A DNA stretch of 9,245 nucleotides from an uncultured Lachnospiraceae bacterium (GTDB lineage: Bacteria; Bacillota; Clostridia; Lachnospirales; Lachnospiraceae). The stretch covers positions 1 to 9,245 of the forward strand of contig CAUCOL010000048.1 of NCBI GenBank assembly GCA_958444395.1, read 5' to 3'. Positions 1-6,181 of this stretch are shown piece after piece. The position numbers and the translations under genes were made by a program. Positions within the stretch are counted from its first letter, which is position 1. Every line of letters begins with the position of its first letter. Below the pieces are notes generated by a model that was not told the origin of the DNA, made no database searches, and worked only from the letters and a program-made list of their open reading frames with translations.

Positions 1-138
1 CGATGCTGCAATCTCTGTCCACTCTGTGCCTGCCTTTCCGGACAGGCTCTGCCCATACTGTGAGCGGATATAAAACACGGCTGCAACCACCAGGAAGATG
101 CCACAAATGATAGCTGTGATCCATTTTTCTTTCTTCAT
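1..138 (-). CDS. Partial membrane-anchored or secreted protein, N-terminal 46 residues
   Basis: Only the first 46 codons are inside the window; the gene runs off the left edge. The start is well supported: ATG at 138-136 is preceded by GGAGG about 4 bases upstream. The peptide begins MKKEKW, then has an uninterrupted hydrophobic stretch at about residues 7-24 (ITAIICGIFLVVAAVFYI) followed by RSQYGQSLSGKAG. This is a short basic N-terminus plus one membrane helix, so it is either a signal anchor or an uncleaved export signal with the rest of the protein outside the cell. No lipobox cysteine follows the helix. The family cannot be recognised from this fragment. A candidate promoter at 236-264 and a palindrome at 274-290 lie upstream, so it probably has its own transcript. 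Confidence 0.75.
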   Translation of the reverse strand, partial: MKKEKWITAIICGIFLVVAAVFYIRSQYGQSLSGKAGTEWTEIAAS

Positions 139-235
139 ACTGCCTCCTTTTGCGTACTGTCTCTGCTTCGTTTCCAAAAGCTGCCAGTACCGGCAAAATG
201 CGCCCGCATTACAAAGAAATACTCAGTATGCTTCT

Positions 236-264
236 ATTTTAACGAATCACCCCTGCAAATACAA
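236..264 (-). promoter_or_regulatory. Candidate sigma-A promoter for the left-edge gene
   Basis: Read on the minus strand, TTGTAT (259-264) and TAAAAT (236-241) are separated by exactly 17 bases. The -10 matches TATAAT at five of six positions; the -35 is weak and shares only its TTG with the consensus. It would start transcription about 90 bases upstream of the ATG at 138. An imperfect palindrome lies just upstream of the -35, consistent with a regulated promoter. The region is A/T-rich, so a chance match is possible. Confidence 0.35.
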
Positions 265-273
265 GAGATACTA

Positions 274-290
274 TTCACAAATTTTATGAA
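274..290. promoter_or_regulatory. 17-bp imperfect palindrome, possible operator
   Basis: TTCACAAATTTTATGAA matches its own reverse complement at 14 of 17 positions, with TTCA/TGAA ends and an A/T-rich core. It lies just upstream (relative to transcription) of the candidate -35 at 259-264 and in noncoding DNA, a suitable place for an activator or repressor site. I cannot assign it to a regulator. Confidence 0.25.
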
Positions 291-346
291 CCTTTTCTTA
301 ATTTTTGAGGCGACTCTTTACAGCCCGTCAGAAAGCCATTCCCGGA

Positions 347-781
347 TCAGTTCTTTTTGAATAAAATGATTCCGGCAACAAACAATACCGCACCGATCAG
401 ACGATTCCAGGCAAATCCTGCCTTCTCCACGCCAAACCATCCAAATAGTTCGATCAGATACGCAGCAATGATCTGCGCCGCAACGATCAGCATCACAGCC
501 TTTGCCGGTCCCAGACGGTTCATGCCGACGATCACGGTATAGGTGATAAAGGCACCGATCACTCCGCCTAACAACATATAACGCGGCTGCACGTGCGCAA
601 TCCCGCCAAAGGTTCCTTCCCTGCCGGTCACCAGCCAGGCCGCCAGACAGACCAAAAGGGCTGTCAGCTGCACAAAGGAAGCTGACACCCAGACACCGGT
701 CTGCTTCGTTATCTCTGTATTAAAAACCCCCTGCACACTCATCAGAATACCGGATATCAAAGAAATGACCGCTCCCCACAT
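347..781 (-). CDS. YdcZ/DUF606-family small DMT-superfamily transporter
   Basis: This 144-residue protein is almost entirely hydrophobic, with about five membrane segments near residues 3-21, 30-52, 69-88, 93-113 and 127-142 and a short KKN C-terminus. The pattern MWGAVISLISGILMSVQGVFNTE, followed by a VQLTALLVCLAAW helix and a later GPAKAVMLIVAAQIIAAYLIE segment, is typical of the YdcZ (DUF606) branch of the drug/metabolite transporter superfamily. These proteins are about 140-150 residues and presumably act as dimers in the cytoplasmic membrane; the substrate is unknown. I chose ATG at 781 because it follows a purine-rich GGGAAGGGAAGG site. The in-frame ATG at 847 would add 22 non-membrane residues, has AAGG only 3 bases upstream, and lies slightly upstream of the predicted transcription start. 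The gene appears to be monocistronic: the argD terminator lies upstream and it has its own promoter at 852-879. Confidence 0.82.
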   Translation of the reverse strand: MWGAVISLISGILMSVQGVFNTEITKQTGVWVSASFVQLTALLVCLAAWLVTGREGTFGGIAHVQPRYMLLGGVIGAFITYTVIVGMNRLGPAKAVMLIVAAQIIAAYLIELFGWFGVEKAGFAWNRLIGAVLFVAGIILFKKN

Positions 782-851
782 AGATACCTTCCCTTCCCGC
801 ATATCTGCCATACGTTCCGACCGACATGCGAATCCACATTTTATCATTTAC

Positions 852-879
852 CTTATACTAAAGTATGTCCCCTTGTCTG
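852..879 (-). promoter_or_regulatory. Candidate promoter of the YdcZ-family transporter
   Basis: On the minus strand CAGACA (874-879) and TATAAG (852-857) are 16 bases apart; they match the sigma-A consensus at four and five of six positions. Transcription would start near 845, leaving a leader of about 65 bases before the ATG at 781. It lies downstream of the argD terminator, which fits a separate transcription unit. A perfect-arm palindrome overlaps the -10 and the spacer. Confidence 0.4.
855..866. promoter_or_regulatory. Palindrome ATACTAAAGTAT over the -10, operator-like
   Basis: The two 5-bp arms ATACT and AGTAT are exact inverted repeats around a 2-bp centre. The element covers part of the predicted -10 (852-857) and the adjoining spacer, where a repressor would block polymerase. 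The arms resemble the TACT/AGTA arms of sites bound by small winged-helix repressors, but no regulator gene is in the window and the assignment is open. Confidence 0.3.
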
Positions 880-983
880 TACTTTATGCCGGTCATTCGG
901 AAAAATGCTGCACAAACGAGGATGTCACGTCTTTAACTGTTATCACGATGTGGGAAGTTTTAGTTGATTATATATCGGGATGC

Positions 984-1034
984 AAAAATCCCCTTAAGCA
1001 GATTTTGGTTATTTACCCTGTCTGCTTAAGGGGA
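984..1034 (-). terminator. Rho-independent terminator of the arg operon
   Basis: The arms 989-1002 and 1021-1034 (TCCCCTTAAGCAGA and its complement) pair perfectly over 14 bp around an 18-base loop. On the minus strand the stem is followed directly by TTTTT (988-984). It starts about 45 bases after the argD stop codon. There is no T-run on the plus-strand side, so it works in the argD direction. The loop is longer than usual for an intrinsic terminator. Confidence 0.85.
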
Positions 1035-1079
1035 ATCATATCAGATCACGATAACGGACTTTTTGCGCTTTATATTCTG

Positions 1080-2249
1080 TTAATCCAGAATCTCATCCAA
1101 AATATTGCACATCTGGTCGATATGCTCTTTTTCGATCACCAGCGGCGGCACAAAACGGATGATATTGGTTCCGGCAGAAATCAATACAAGTCCTCGATCC
1201 AGTGCCCTGGCAATTACTTCACCCGCCGGGATGGAAAGCTCCATGCCCTGCATAAATCCAAGACCACGCACTTCCTTTACTACGCTGTGTTTCTCTGCCA
1301 GTGCATGCAGCTTCTCCGTCAGGTATGGTGTCAGCTGCTGTACATGCTCTAAGATTCCATCTTTCTTAAAGATTTCAAACACCTTGCAGACAGCGGCCGT
1401 AGCTAATGGATTTCCTCCATAGGTCGTGCCGTGATCCCCCGGTACCATTGCCTGTGCTACCTTTTCGGTCGCCACAAAAGCACCAACCGGCACTCCGCAG
1501 CCTAAAGCCTTAGCACAGGTCAGAATATCCGGCTTGATCCCGTAATGTTCAAATGTGAACATCTTTCCGGTACGTCCCATACCACACTGAATCTCATCCA
1601 GGATCAGAAGAATGTCGTTCTCGTCACAAAGTTTGCGGATTCCTTTCATAAATGACTCCTGTGCCGGATGAATGCCACCCTCGCCCTGCAGGGACTCCAT
1701 GATGATCGCACAGGTATCCGGTGTTACCAGCTTCTTTACGCTCTCCAGATCATTGTATTCTGCGAAGGATACACCGCCGATCAATGGCTCGAAAGCTTCT
1801 CTGTAATGCTTTGTACCTGTTACCGATAATGCTCCCATCGTTCTTCCGTGGAAGGAATGCTCCATCGCGATGATCTCACCCTTGCTGTCTTTATTCTTCA
1901 GATAAGCATACTTTCTGGCAAGTTTCAAAGCACCCTCGATCGCCTCAGCACCACTGTTCGTAAAGAATACACGATCCAGACCTGTCGCTTCTGCCAGATA
2001 CGATGCTGCCTTTACAGCAGGCTCTGTAAAATACAGATTCGATACATGGATCAGTTTATCGATCTGATCCTTCAGCCCCTGCTTATATTCCTCATTGCTG
2101 TATCCCAGTGCTGAAACAGCGATGCCTGCTCCCATATCCAGGTATTTCTTACCGGTATCATCATAAAGATATACGTCCTCTCCCTTTACAAAGGTAACAC
2201 TTCTGTTATATGTATGTATAAAATGTAAATCTGCTTTCTGCTTATCCAT
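1080..2249 (-). CDS. argD: N-acetylornithine aminotransferase (class III, PLP-dependent)
   Basis: The enzyme converts N-acetylglutamate semialdehyde and glutamate to N2-acetylornithine and 2-oxoglutarate, the fourth step of arginine synthesis, in the cytoplasm. The 389 residues match the family's usual length. Visible class III aminotransferase features are NSGAEA (98-103) and FHGRTMGALS (133-142) for cofactor binding, LILDEIQCGMGRTG (215-228) with Asp218 facing the PLP ring nitrogen, the Schiff-base lysine in CAKALGCGVPVGA (Lys247), and TYGGNPLA (276-283). The start is set by GAGG 6 bases before ATG at 2249; an in-frame GTG at 2270 lacks such a site. It lies 31 bases after argB and is the last gene before the terminator at 984-1034. 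The family overlaps with ornithine and succinylornithine aminotransferases, but argC and argB next door settle the role. Confidence 0.96.
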   Translation of the reverse strand: MDKQKADLHFIHTYNRSVTFVKGEDVYLYDDTGKKYLDMGAGIAVSALGYSNEEYKQGLKDQIDKLIHVSNLYFTEPAVKAASYLAEATGLDRVFFTNSGAEAIEGALKLARKYAYLKNKDSKGEIIAMEHSFHGRTMGALSVTGTKHYREAFEPLIGGVSFAEYNDLESVKKLVTPDTCAIIMESLQGEGGIHPAQESFMKGIRKLCDENDILLILDEIQCGMGRTGKMFTFEHYGIKPDILTCAKALGCGVPVGAFVATEKVAQAMVPGDHGTTYGGNPLATAAVCKVFEIFKKDGILEHVQQLTPYLTEKLHALAEKHSVVKEVRGLGFMQGMELSIPAGEVIARALDRGLVLISAGTNIIRFVPPLVIEKEHIDQMCNILDEILD

Positions 2250-2280
2250 ATGCGCCCTCTTTTCTATCACATCGTTTTAT

Positions 2281-3195
2281 TTAACGTTCATTTTCATACA
2301 ATCCGCTCTCGGTATCAATAATCGCTGTACCGATACCCTTCTTTGTAAAGAACTCCAGTAACAGACAGTGTTCTTTCCGTCCGTCCAGGATATGTACACG
2401 TCCCACTCCGGAATTTACTGCATTAATACAGTTATTTACCTTTGGAAGCATACCTCCCTTGATCGTACCATTGGCGATCAGCTCATCTGCCTCCTCCAGA
2501 TTCATAACAGAGATCAGGGATGACGGATCCTCCGGATCCATATAAACACCCTCTACATCCGTAAGGAACGCCAGTTTCTCTGCTCCGATCGCTGCCGCAA
2601 TGCCACAGGCAGCATCATCTGCGTTGATATTGTATGTCTCACCATCTTCGCCCATGCCGATCGGTGCGATGATCGGTATAAAATCATTTGCAAGCAGCGT
2701 CTCCAGCAGAAGTGTATTTACTTCCTTGACGTCTCCGACATATCCGATGTCTTTTCCATTTGGCATCTTCTTCTCTACCTGGATCATGCCGCCATCTTTA
2801 CCGGAAATACCCACTGCTTTTACACCAATGCGTTCTACCATCTGTACCAGATTTTTATTCAGACGGTTTAAAACCATCTCAGCGATCTCCATCGTTTCGC
2901 GGTCTGTGCGGCGGAAGCCATCGACAAATTCCGTTTCTTTTCCCACTTTATCGATCCATTTACTGATCTCTTTTCCACCGCCATGCACGATGATTGGCTG
3001 CATGCCGACCAGCTTAAGCAATGCCACATCCTTGATCACGCTCTCTTCCAGATGCTTATCCAGCATCGCACTGCCACCATATTTTACAACTACGATCTTA
3101 TTATTAAAATCACGGATATAAGGAAGTGCCTCTATCAGTGTCTCTGCCTTTACGGTGATCTGATCTAAATATTCCTGCTTTTCCTCTGTACTCAT
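2281..3195 (-). CDS. argB: N-acetylglutamate kinase
   Basis: ArgB phosphorylates N-acetyl-L-glutamate with ATP to N-acetylglutamyl phosphate, the second step of arginine synthesis. The 304-residue protein shows amino acid kinase motifs: VVKYGGSAM with Lys38, the HGGG loop (71-74), DGFRRTD (92-98), YNINADDAA (188-196), LTDVEGVY (211-218), and KGGMLPKV (246-253) with the nucleotide-site Lys252. An N-terminal helix precedes the core (about residues 9-32, [22 protein letters not shown]). In characterised homologues such as those of Thermotoga and Pseudomonas this extension interlaces dimers into an arginine-inhibited hexamer, so feedback inhibition is likely here (inference). ATG at 3195 follows GAGGAG 5 bases upstream, which decides against longer in-frame versions starting up to 3273. 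It sits 134 bases after argC and 31 bases before argD. Confidence 0.96.
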   Translation of the reverse strand: MSTEEKQEYLDQITVKAETLIEALPYIRDFNNKIVVVKYGGSAMLDKHLEESVIKDVALLKLVGMQPIIVHGGGKEISKWIDKVGKETEFVDGFRRTDRETMEIAEMVLNRLNKNLVQMVERIGVKAVGISGKDGGMIQVEKKMPNGKDIGYVGDVKEVNTLLLETLLANDFIPIIAPIGMGEDGETYNINADDAACGIAAAIGAEKLAFLTDVEGVYMDPEDPSSLISVMNLEEADELIANGTIKGGMLPKVNNCINAVNSGVGRVHILDGRKEHCLLLEFFTKKGIGTAIIDTESGLYENER

Positions 3196-3274
3196 GTTTC
3201 TCCTCATTTCTAAGCGTATCCATCTGCAAGGAAAAGAAACAACCCTGTCGGTGCTGTCTCTTCGACCTTTCAAT

Positions 3275-3302
3275 CCATCTGCTCTCGCTCAAAAGCAGAC
3301 AG
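3275..3302 (-). other. Hairpin in the argC-argB spacer
   Basis: In the minus-strand transcript CTGTCTGCT (3302-3294) can pair with AGCAGATGG (3283-3275), giving nine pairs including two G-U wobbles around a 10-base loop. No T-run follows, so it is not an intrinsic terminator. It lies in an unusually long spacer of 134 bases between argC and argB and could stabilise or process the message. A small chance structure is also possible. Confidence 0.3.
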
Positions 3303-3329
3303 CCGGCTGATCCAAACTTCCTGTCTCTA

Positions 3330-4370
3330 TTATGGGAACATCGGAACCATCTTTAAGCCTGTATTTTCCTCCAGCCCAAATAAAATGTTCATGTTCTGCA
3401 CTGCCTGTCCGGCAGCACCCTTTACCACATTGTCGATCGCACCCATCATGATAATACGGTGCGTACGCGGATCGATCTTAAAATTCACATCAGCAAAATT
3501 GCTGCCCTCGACCCAGCGTGTTTCCGGATTCACATCCTTTTCCAGCACACGTACAAAATATTCGTCTGCATAATACTTATCATAAACAGCCTTGACCTCT
3601 TCATAGGTAACATCCTTTGTCAGGGACGCATACGCTGTCACCAGAATACCACGGTTCATCGGTACAAGATGTGGCGTAAAGTTGATCCGAACCTCCTGTC
3701 CGGATGCATAGCTTAACTGATCCTCAATCTCCGGCGTATGACGATGGGTAGCCACTCCATATGCCTTAATACTTTCATTGACTTCACAATAGAGATTTGC
3801 CACCTTAGCACTTCTGCCGGCACCGGATGTACCGGACTTTGCATCAATGATCACAGTATTCATATCGATCAGCCCCTCTTTTGCCAGTGGATAGATCGAT
3901 AAAACAGAGCAGGTCGGGAAACAGCCCGGATTGGCGATCAAACGGGCGTTCTTCACGTCTGCACGATTAATCTCACAGAGTCCGTATACTGCTTCCTTTA
4001 TAAAGGAAGGACTCTGATGCTTGATCCCGTACCACTCCTCATATTTATCTACATCTTTAATACGGAAATCAGCACTCAGGTCAATGATCTTAACCTTTGA
4101 TAAGATCTCTTCATTCACAAGAGAACCGCATAAGCCCTGTGGGGTCGCTGTAAAGATCACATCGACCTGACTGGCAAGCGCATCCATATCTTCGCCTTTG
4201 CATACATCCTCTACCAGCTGAAACATATTTCCAAATACTTCGCTGTACTTTTTATCAATATAAGACCGGGAGCCATACCATACGATCTCTGCTTCCGGAT
4301 GCTGAAGCAAAATGCGTACCAGTTCCTGTCCGGCATAGCCGGTAGATCCAATAATTCCTACTTTAATCAT
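3330..4370 (-). CDS. argC: N-acetyl-gamma-glutamyl-phosphate reductase
   Basis: ArgC reduces N-acetylglutamyl phosphate with NADPH to N-acetylglutamate semialdehyde, the third step of arginine synthesis. The 346 residues are the usual length of type 1 ArgC. The N-terminal nucleotide-binding loop GIIGSTGYAGQELVR (5-19), TATPQG (74-79), LSADFRI (98-104), the active-site NPGCFPT (148-154) with nucleophile Cys150, SGTSGAGR (179-186), and HRHTPEI (209-215) are all present. I chose ATG at 4370 because MIKVGIIGSTG is the canonical beginning and GGAA lies 6 bases upstream; an ATG at 4382 and a TTG at 4391 in the same frame would only add MKGMECD-type residues. It is the first gene of the arg unit, behind a TATAAT promoter (4404-4432) and ARG boxes, which indicates repression when arginine is plentiful. 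Confidence 0.96.
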   Translation of the reverse strand: MIKVGIIGSTGYAGQELVRILLQHPEAEIVWYGSRSYIDKKYSEVFGNMFQLVEDVCKGEDMDALASQVDVIFTATPQGLCGSLVNEEILSKVKIIDLSADFRIKDVDKYEEWYGIKHQSPSFIKEAVYGLCEINRADVKNARLIANPGCFPTCSVLSIYPLAKEGLIDMNTVIIDAKSGTSGAGRSAKVANLYCEVNESIKAYGVATHRHTPEIEDQLSYASGQEVRINFTPHLVPMNRGILVTAYASLTKDVTYEEVKAVYDKYYADEYFVRVLEKDVNPETRWVEGSNFADVNFKIDPRTHRIIMMGAIDNVVKGAAGQAVQNMNILFGLEENTGLKMVPMFP

Positions 4371-4403
4371 ATCACATTCCATTCCTTTCAAAATTCCTGA
4401 TTC

Positions 4404-4432
4404 ATTATACTGCTAGCCTATGGAATATGCAA
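4404..4432 (-). promoter_or_regulatory. argCBD proximal promoter
   Basis: On the minus strand TTGCAT (4427-4432) and a perfect TATAAT (4404-4409) are separated by 17 bases. Transcription would start near 4397, about 27 bases before the argC ATG, leaving just enough room for the ribosome-binding site. A strong ARG box lies about 60 bases upstream of that start point. A half-matching ARG sequence (4391-4404, with a perfect ATTCA half) covers the start point itself. Confidence 0.65.
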
Positions 4433-4450
4433 CCTTATTTTTCCATTTTC

Positions 4451-4464
4451 TGCATAAAAATTCA
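4451..4464. promoter_or_regulatory. ARG box (ArgR/AhrC operator), proximal
   Basis: TGCATAAAAATTCA differs by one base from the TGAATAAAAATTCA core of the arginine-repressor operator known from Bacillus AhrC and Escherichia ArgR. It lies just upstream of the argC promoter, centred near -60. The position and the nearby arginine genes make this a likely binding site for a hexameric ArgR-type repressor; the repressor gene is not in the window. Confidence 0.7.
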
Positions 4465-4612
4465 TTTTTGTATAATTTGACGAAAAATGGTACGAACTGT
4501 TTTTTTATTATCAATATCCCGTTTTTCCTTTTATTTTCGGATGTTTTGCAATATTTTCCCCTTTTTTATTTATTTTTCAAAGTTGCAGTTTTTATTTGTC
4601 CGGTCAATAATA

Positions 4613-4647
4613 ATTATATTTATTCATTATTTTTGTATTTTTATTCA
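4613..4647. promoter_or_regulatory. Distal ARG-box pair with possible upstream promoter
   Basis: On the minus strand 4647-4634 reads TGAATAAAAATACA, one base off the ARG-box core TGAATAAAAATTCA. A second, weaker match at 4613-4626 has a perfect ATTCA half-site, and the two centres are 21 bp apart, the spacing known for paired ARG boxes in Escherichia. The minus strand also carries TATAAT at 4618-4613, so the pair would cover the -10 and -35 positions of an upstream promoter. That promoter lacks a recognisable -35, so the box at 4634-4647 is the firmer part of this call. Confidence 0.5.
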
Positions 4648-4756
4648 CTTTGCAGATTTTTCCATAAAAATTTTCCCATCCTCTGCGATCCTTCCCGGTA
4701 ACGATTATGGTAGCCGAAGTCCATTTTCCCGGCAAAAATCATGTTTCCGGCAAAGC

Positions 4757-4782
4757 AAAAGCCGGGAGCATCTGCTCCCGGC
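4757..4782 (-). terminator. Terminator downstream of maf
   Basis: GCCGGGAGC (4761-4769) and GCTCCCGGC (4774-4782) form a perfect 9-bp, very GC-rich stem with an ATCT (AGAT on the transcribed strand) tetraloop. On the minus strand it is followed at once by TTTTGCTTTG, an acceptable U-tract. It begins 26 bases after the maf stop codon and separates the maf unit from the arg operon. The plus-strand side has only a more distant T-run. Confidence 0.88.
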
Positions 4783-4808
4783 ATCTCTTTTTAACCAGTT
4801 TTCTTTTT

Positions 4809-5393
4809 CTATGCGTACAGGTCTACGCCCATATTTGCCAGTCTGGATAATACAGTGGATATCGGAAGTCCGACTACGTTGTAATAATCTCCGGCAATAT
4901 CACGGATATAGGCAGCACCCTGTCCCTGAATGCCATATGCACCGGCCTTGTCCATCGGCTCACCGGATCCTACATAGCTTGAGATCTGCTCTGCCGTCAT
5001 AGGCATCATGTCTACGATCGTGCGTACATGGAATGTATCGATCAATCCCTCTCCATTCGCTACGGAGATCAGTGTCACACCGGTATATACCTCATGGCGG
5101 TCACCCTGCAACGCAGCCAGCATCTGACATGCTTCCTCCTCTGTATTTGGCTTTCCAAAAACAGCACCATCTTTTACTACAACCGTATCTGCTCCGATGA
5201 TCACAAAGTCACCATCTACCTGACCTGCGATGTCCTCTGCCTTTGCAGAAGAAAGTGCCTCTACGTATGCTCCTATATCTTCTGCCTGTGTCTCTTCTGC
5301 GACCTGACTCGGCATTACTTCACATGTAATCCCAACCTGTTCCAAAATCTCCTTTCTTCTCGGAGATGCAGATGCTAAAATAATTTTTGCCAT
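4809..5393 (-). CDS. maf: Maf-family nucleoside triphosphate pyrophosphatase (dTTP/UTP type)
   Basis: Maf proteins hydrolyse nucleoside triphosphates to monophosphate and pyrophosphate, removing non-canonical or excess nucleotides, and are linked to septum formation and growth arrest. The 194-residue product has the usual length and all family motifs: LASASPRRKEIL (6-17), GADTVV (67-72) with the catalytic Asp69, FGKPNTEEEA (79-88), GDRHEVYTGV (97-106) and GSGEPMDKAGAYGIQG (142-157). The DKAGAYGIQG form fits the dTTP/UTP-specific (YhdE-like) group better than the m7GTP-specific YceF group; this sub-assignment is inference. ATG at 5393 gives the canonical MAKIILASASPRR start, with AAAGG about 4 bases upstream; a longer frame beginning at 5441 adds 16 unrelated residues. 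It is the last gene of its unit, 51 bases after the phosphatase gene. Confidence 0.94.
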   Translation of the reverse strand: MAKIILASASPRRKEILEQVGITCEVMPSQVAEETQAEDIGAYVEALSSAKAEDIAGQVDGDFVIIGADTVVVKDGAVFGKPNTEEEACQMLAALQGDRHEVYTGVTLISVANGEGLIDTFHVRTIVDMMPMTAEQISSYVGSGEPMDKAGAYGIQGQGAAYIRDIAGDYYNVVGLPISTVLSRLANMGVDLYA

Positions 5394-5444
5394 AATACCT
5401 TTAACCTTTCTTTGTGTTCTATTTATAAATATGTTATCCATACT

Positions 5445-6161
5445 TTATCTTGTAAAGTGACAGCGAAGCAGCGACTCATCCTGCTCCAGATGTGCATAAT
5501 CATTAAAACGATCCAGATAAAAGCCATGCTTTGCTTCATCAAAATGAAGCTGGGTGATACTGCAGTTTTCCAGAGAGGTCGCAAATAGCAGTCGTTTTGC
5601 AAAATCTCCTCCAAACAACGCCGCTAAAAGGATACGGATCACTCCGCCATGTGTGACAACAGCAATATTCTGATACCCGCTCCCGATCCATTCTTCTACA
5701 ATCGGCATCACTCTGCTGAGTACCGCCGGTCCATCCTCTCCCTGTGGATACCAGATCTCATCGGTCGGAACGAAGTAATCGCCGACGAACTGATTCACCT
5801 CATCCAGCGCATTTCCCTTCTGAATATGGCCTTCCTCAAACAGCTCCAGCTGATCCTCATAATACTGTGCATAGAACTCCTTGACCTTTTCATCCGGACA
5901 ACCGGTCAATTCTCCAAAATCAACCTCTGCCAGTCCCGGACGGATCTGTAACTCCGTCTTCAGATCCGATCGGCCACCAAAGGCAATCTGTGCGGTTTCC
6001 TTTGCACGAATCAGATCACTTGCATAGACAGCATCCAGCTTATACCGGTTCATTCGTTCGCCAAGCAGTTCTGCCTGTCGTCTGCCTTCCGCAGAAAGCT
6101 CTACGTTGACATTACAGTCGGTGCTTGCCTGTCTGCCATGACGAATCAGATATAGTATCAT
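5445..6161 (-). CDS. Histidine phosphatase family protein (phosphoglycerate-mutase-like)
   Basis: This 238-residue cytoplasmic protein starts MILYLIRHGRQ, the family's RHG signature with the phospho-accepting His8. Further marks are LSAEGRRQAELLGERM (22-37), YASDLIRAKETAQ (46-58) with the phosphate-binding Arg52, AEVDFGELTG (78-87) with the likely acid residue Glu79, and VVTHGGVIRILLAAL (168-182) with the second catalytic His171. This predicts phosphatase activity on a small phosphorylated metabolite, but the substrate cannot be read from sequence. It differs from true phosphoglycerate mutase in its shorter, divergent middle part. The gene starts 20 bases after the lipoprotein gene stop. Its nearest Shine-Dalgarno-like AGAAAGG is about 13 bases from the ATG, farther than usual, so coupling with the upstream gene is likely. 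maf follows 51 bases later. Confidence 0.9.
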   Translation of the reverse strand: MILYLIRHGRQASTDCNVNVELSAEGRRQAELLGERMNRYKLDAVYASDLIRAKETAQIAFGGRSDLKTELQIRPGLAEVDFGELTGCPDEKVKEFYAQYYEDQLELFEEGHIQKGNALDEVNQFVGDYFVPTDEIWYPQGEDGPAVLSRVMPIVEEWIGSGYQNIAVVTHGGVIRILLAALFGGDFAKRLLFATSLENCSITQLHFDEAKHGFYLDRFNDYAHLEQDESLLRCHFTR

Positions 6162-6181
6162 TTAACTAACCATGCCTTTCT

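Larger units (their letters stand above)
4371..4808. other. 438-bp A/T-rich intergenic control region between maf and argC
   Basis: From the maf side this holds the maf terminator (4757-4782), a short imperfect direct repeat (4722-4736 and 4740-4754, 13 of 15 bases the same), and about 260 bases (roughly 4420-4680) that are extremely rich in T on the plus strand, hence A in the arg-direction transcript. Within the A-rich part lie the two ARG-box sites and, next to argC, the proximal promoter. Apparent plus-strand reading frames here consist of repeated Phe, Ile and Leu from T-runs and lack ribosome-binding sites, so I do not call them genes. A T-box or riboswitch fold was not evident by eye. 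Confidence 0.7.

Noticed and set aside
765..1352. 195-residue plus-strand open frame across the transporter upstream region and the end of argD
   Set aside because: More than half lies antisense to argD and the arg terminator hairpin is inside it; no ribosome-binding site. It is a shadow frame.
2600..3121. Long plus-strand frame opposite argB
   Set aside because: It is antisense to a gene with complete kinase motifs, has a Ser/Pro/Ile-rich composition typical of reverse frames, and no start signal.
3110..3292. 60-residue minus-strand frame in the argC-argB spacer, considered as an argJ remnant or small gene
   Set aside because: The translation has no ArgJ motif, half overlaps argB in another frame, and there is no good ribosome-binding site.
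3300..3309. 10-bp palindrome CAGCCGGCTG between argC and argB
   Set aside because: Short and GC-rich with no associated promoter or T-run; likely chance.
4641..4742. Possible 33-residue minus-strand leader peptide (MIFAGKMDFGYHNRYREG...)
   Set aside because: It begins just after the maf terminator, has only a weak ribosome-binding site, no run of Arg codons to suggest attenuation, and overlaps an ARG box and the possible upstream promoter.
4722..4754. Imperfect 15-base direct repeat (CATTTTCCCGGCAAA / CATGTTTCCGGCAAA) considered as a CRISPR-like or operator repeat
   Set aside because: Only two units, no regular spacer series, and partly next to the maf terminator. It is too little to call.
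4420..5002. Plus-strand open frames rich in Phe, Ile, Leu and Tyr between argC and maf (4420-4701 and 4487-5002)
   Set aside because: They arise from T-runs in the A/T-rich control region, lack ribosome-binding sites, and one runs far into maf on the opposite strand. They look like membrane proteins only because of base composition.
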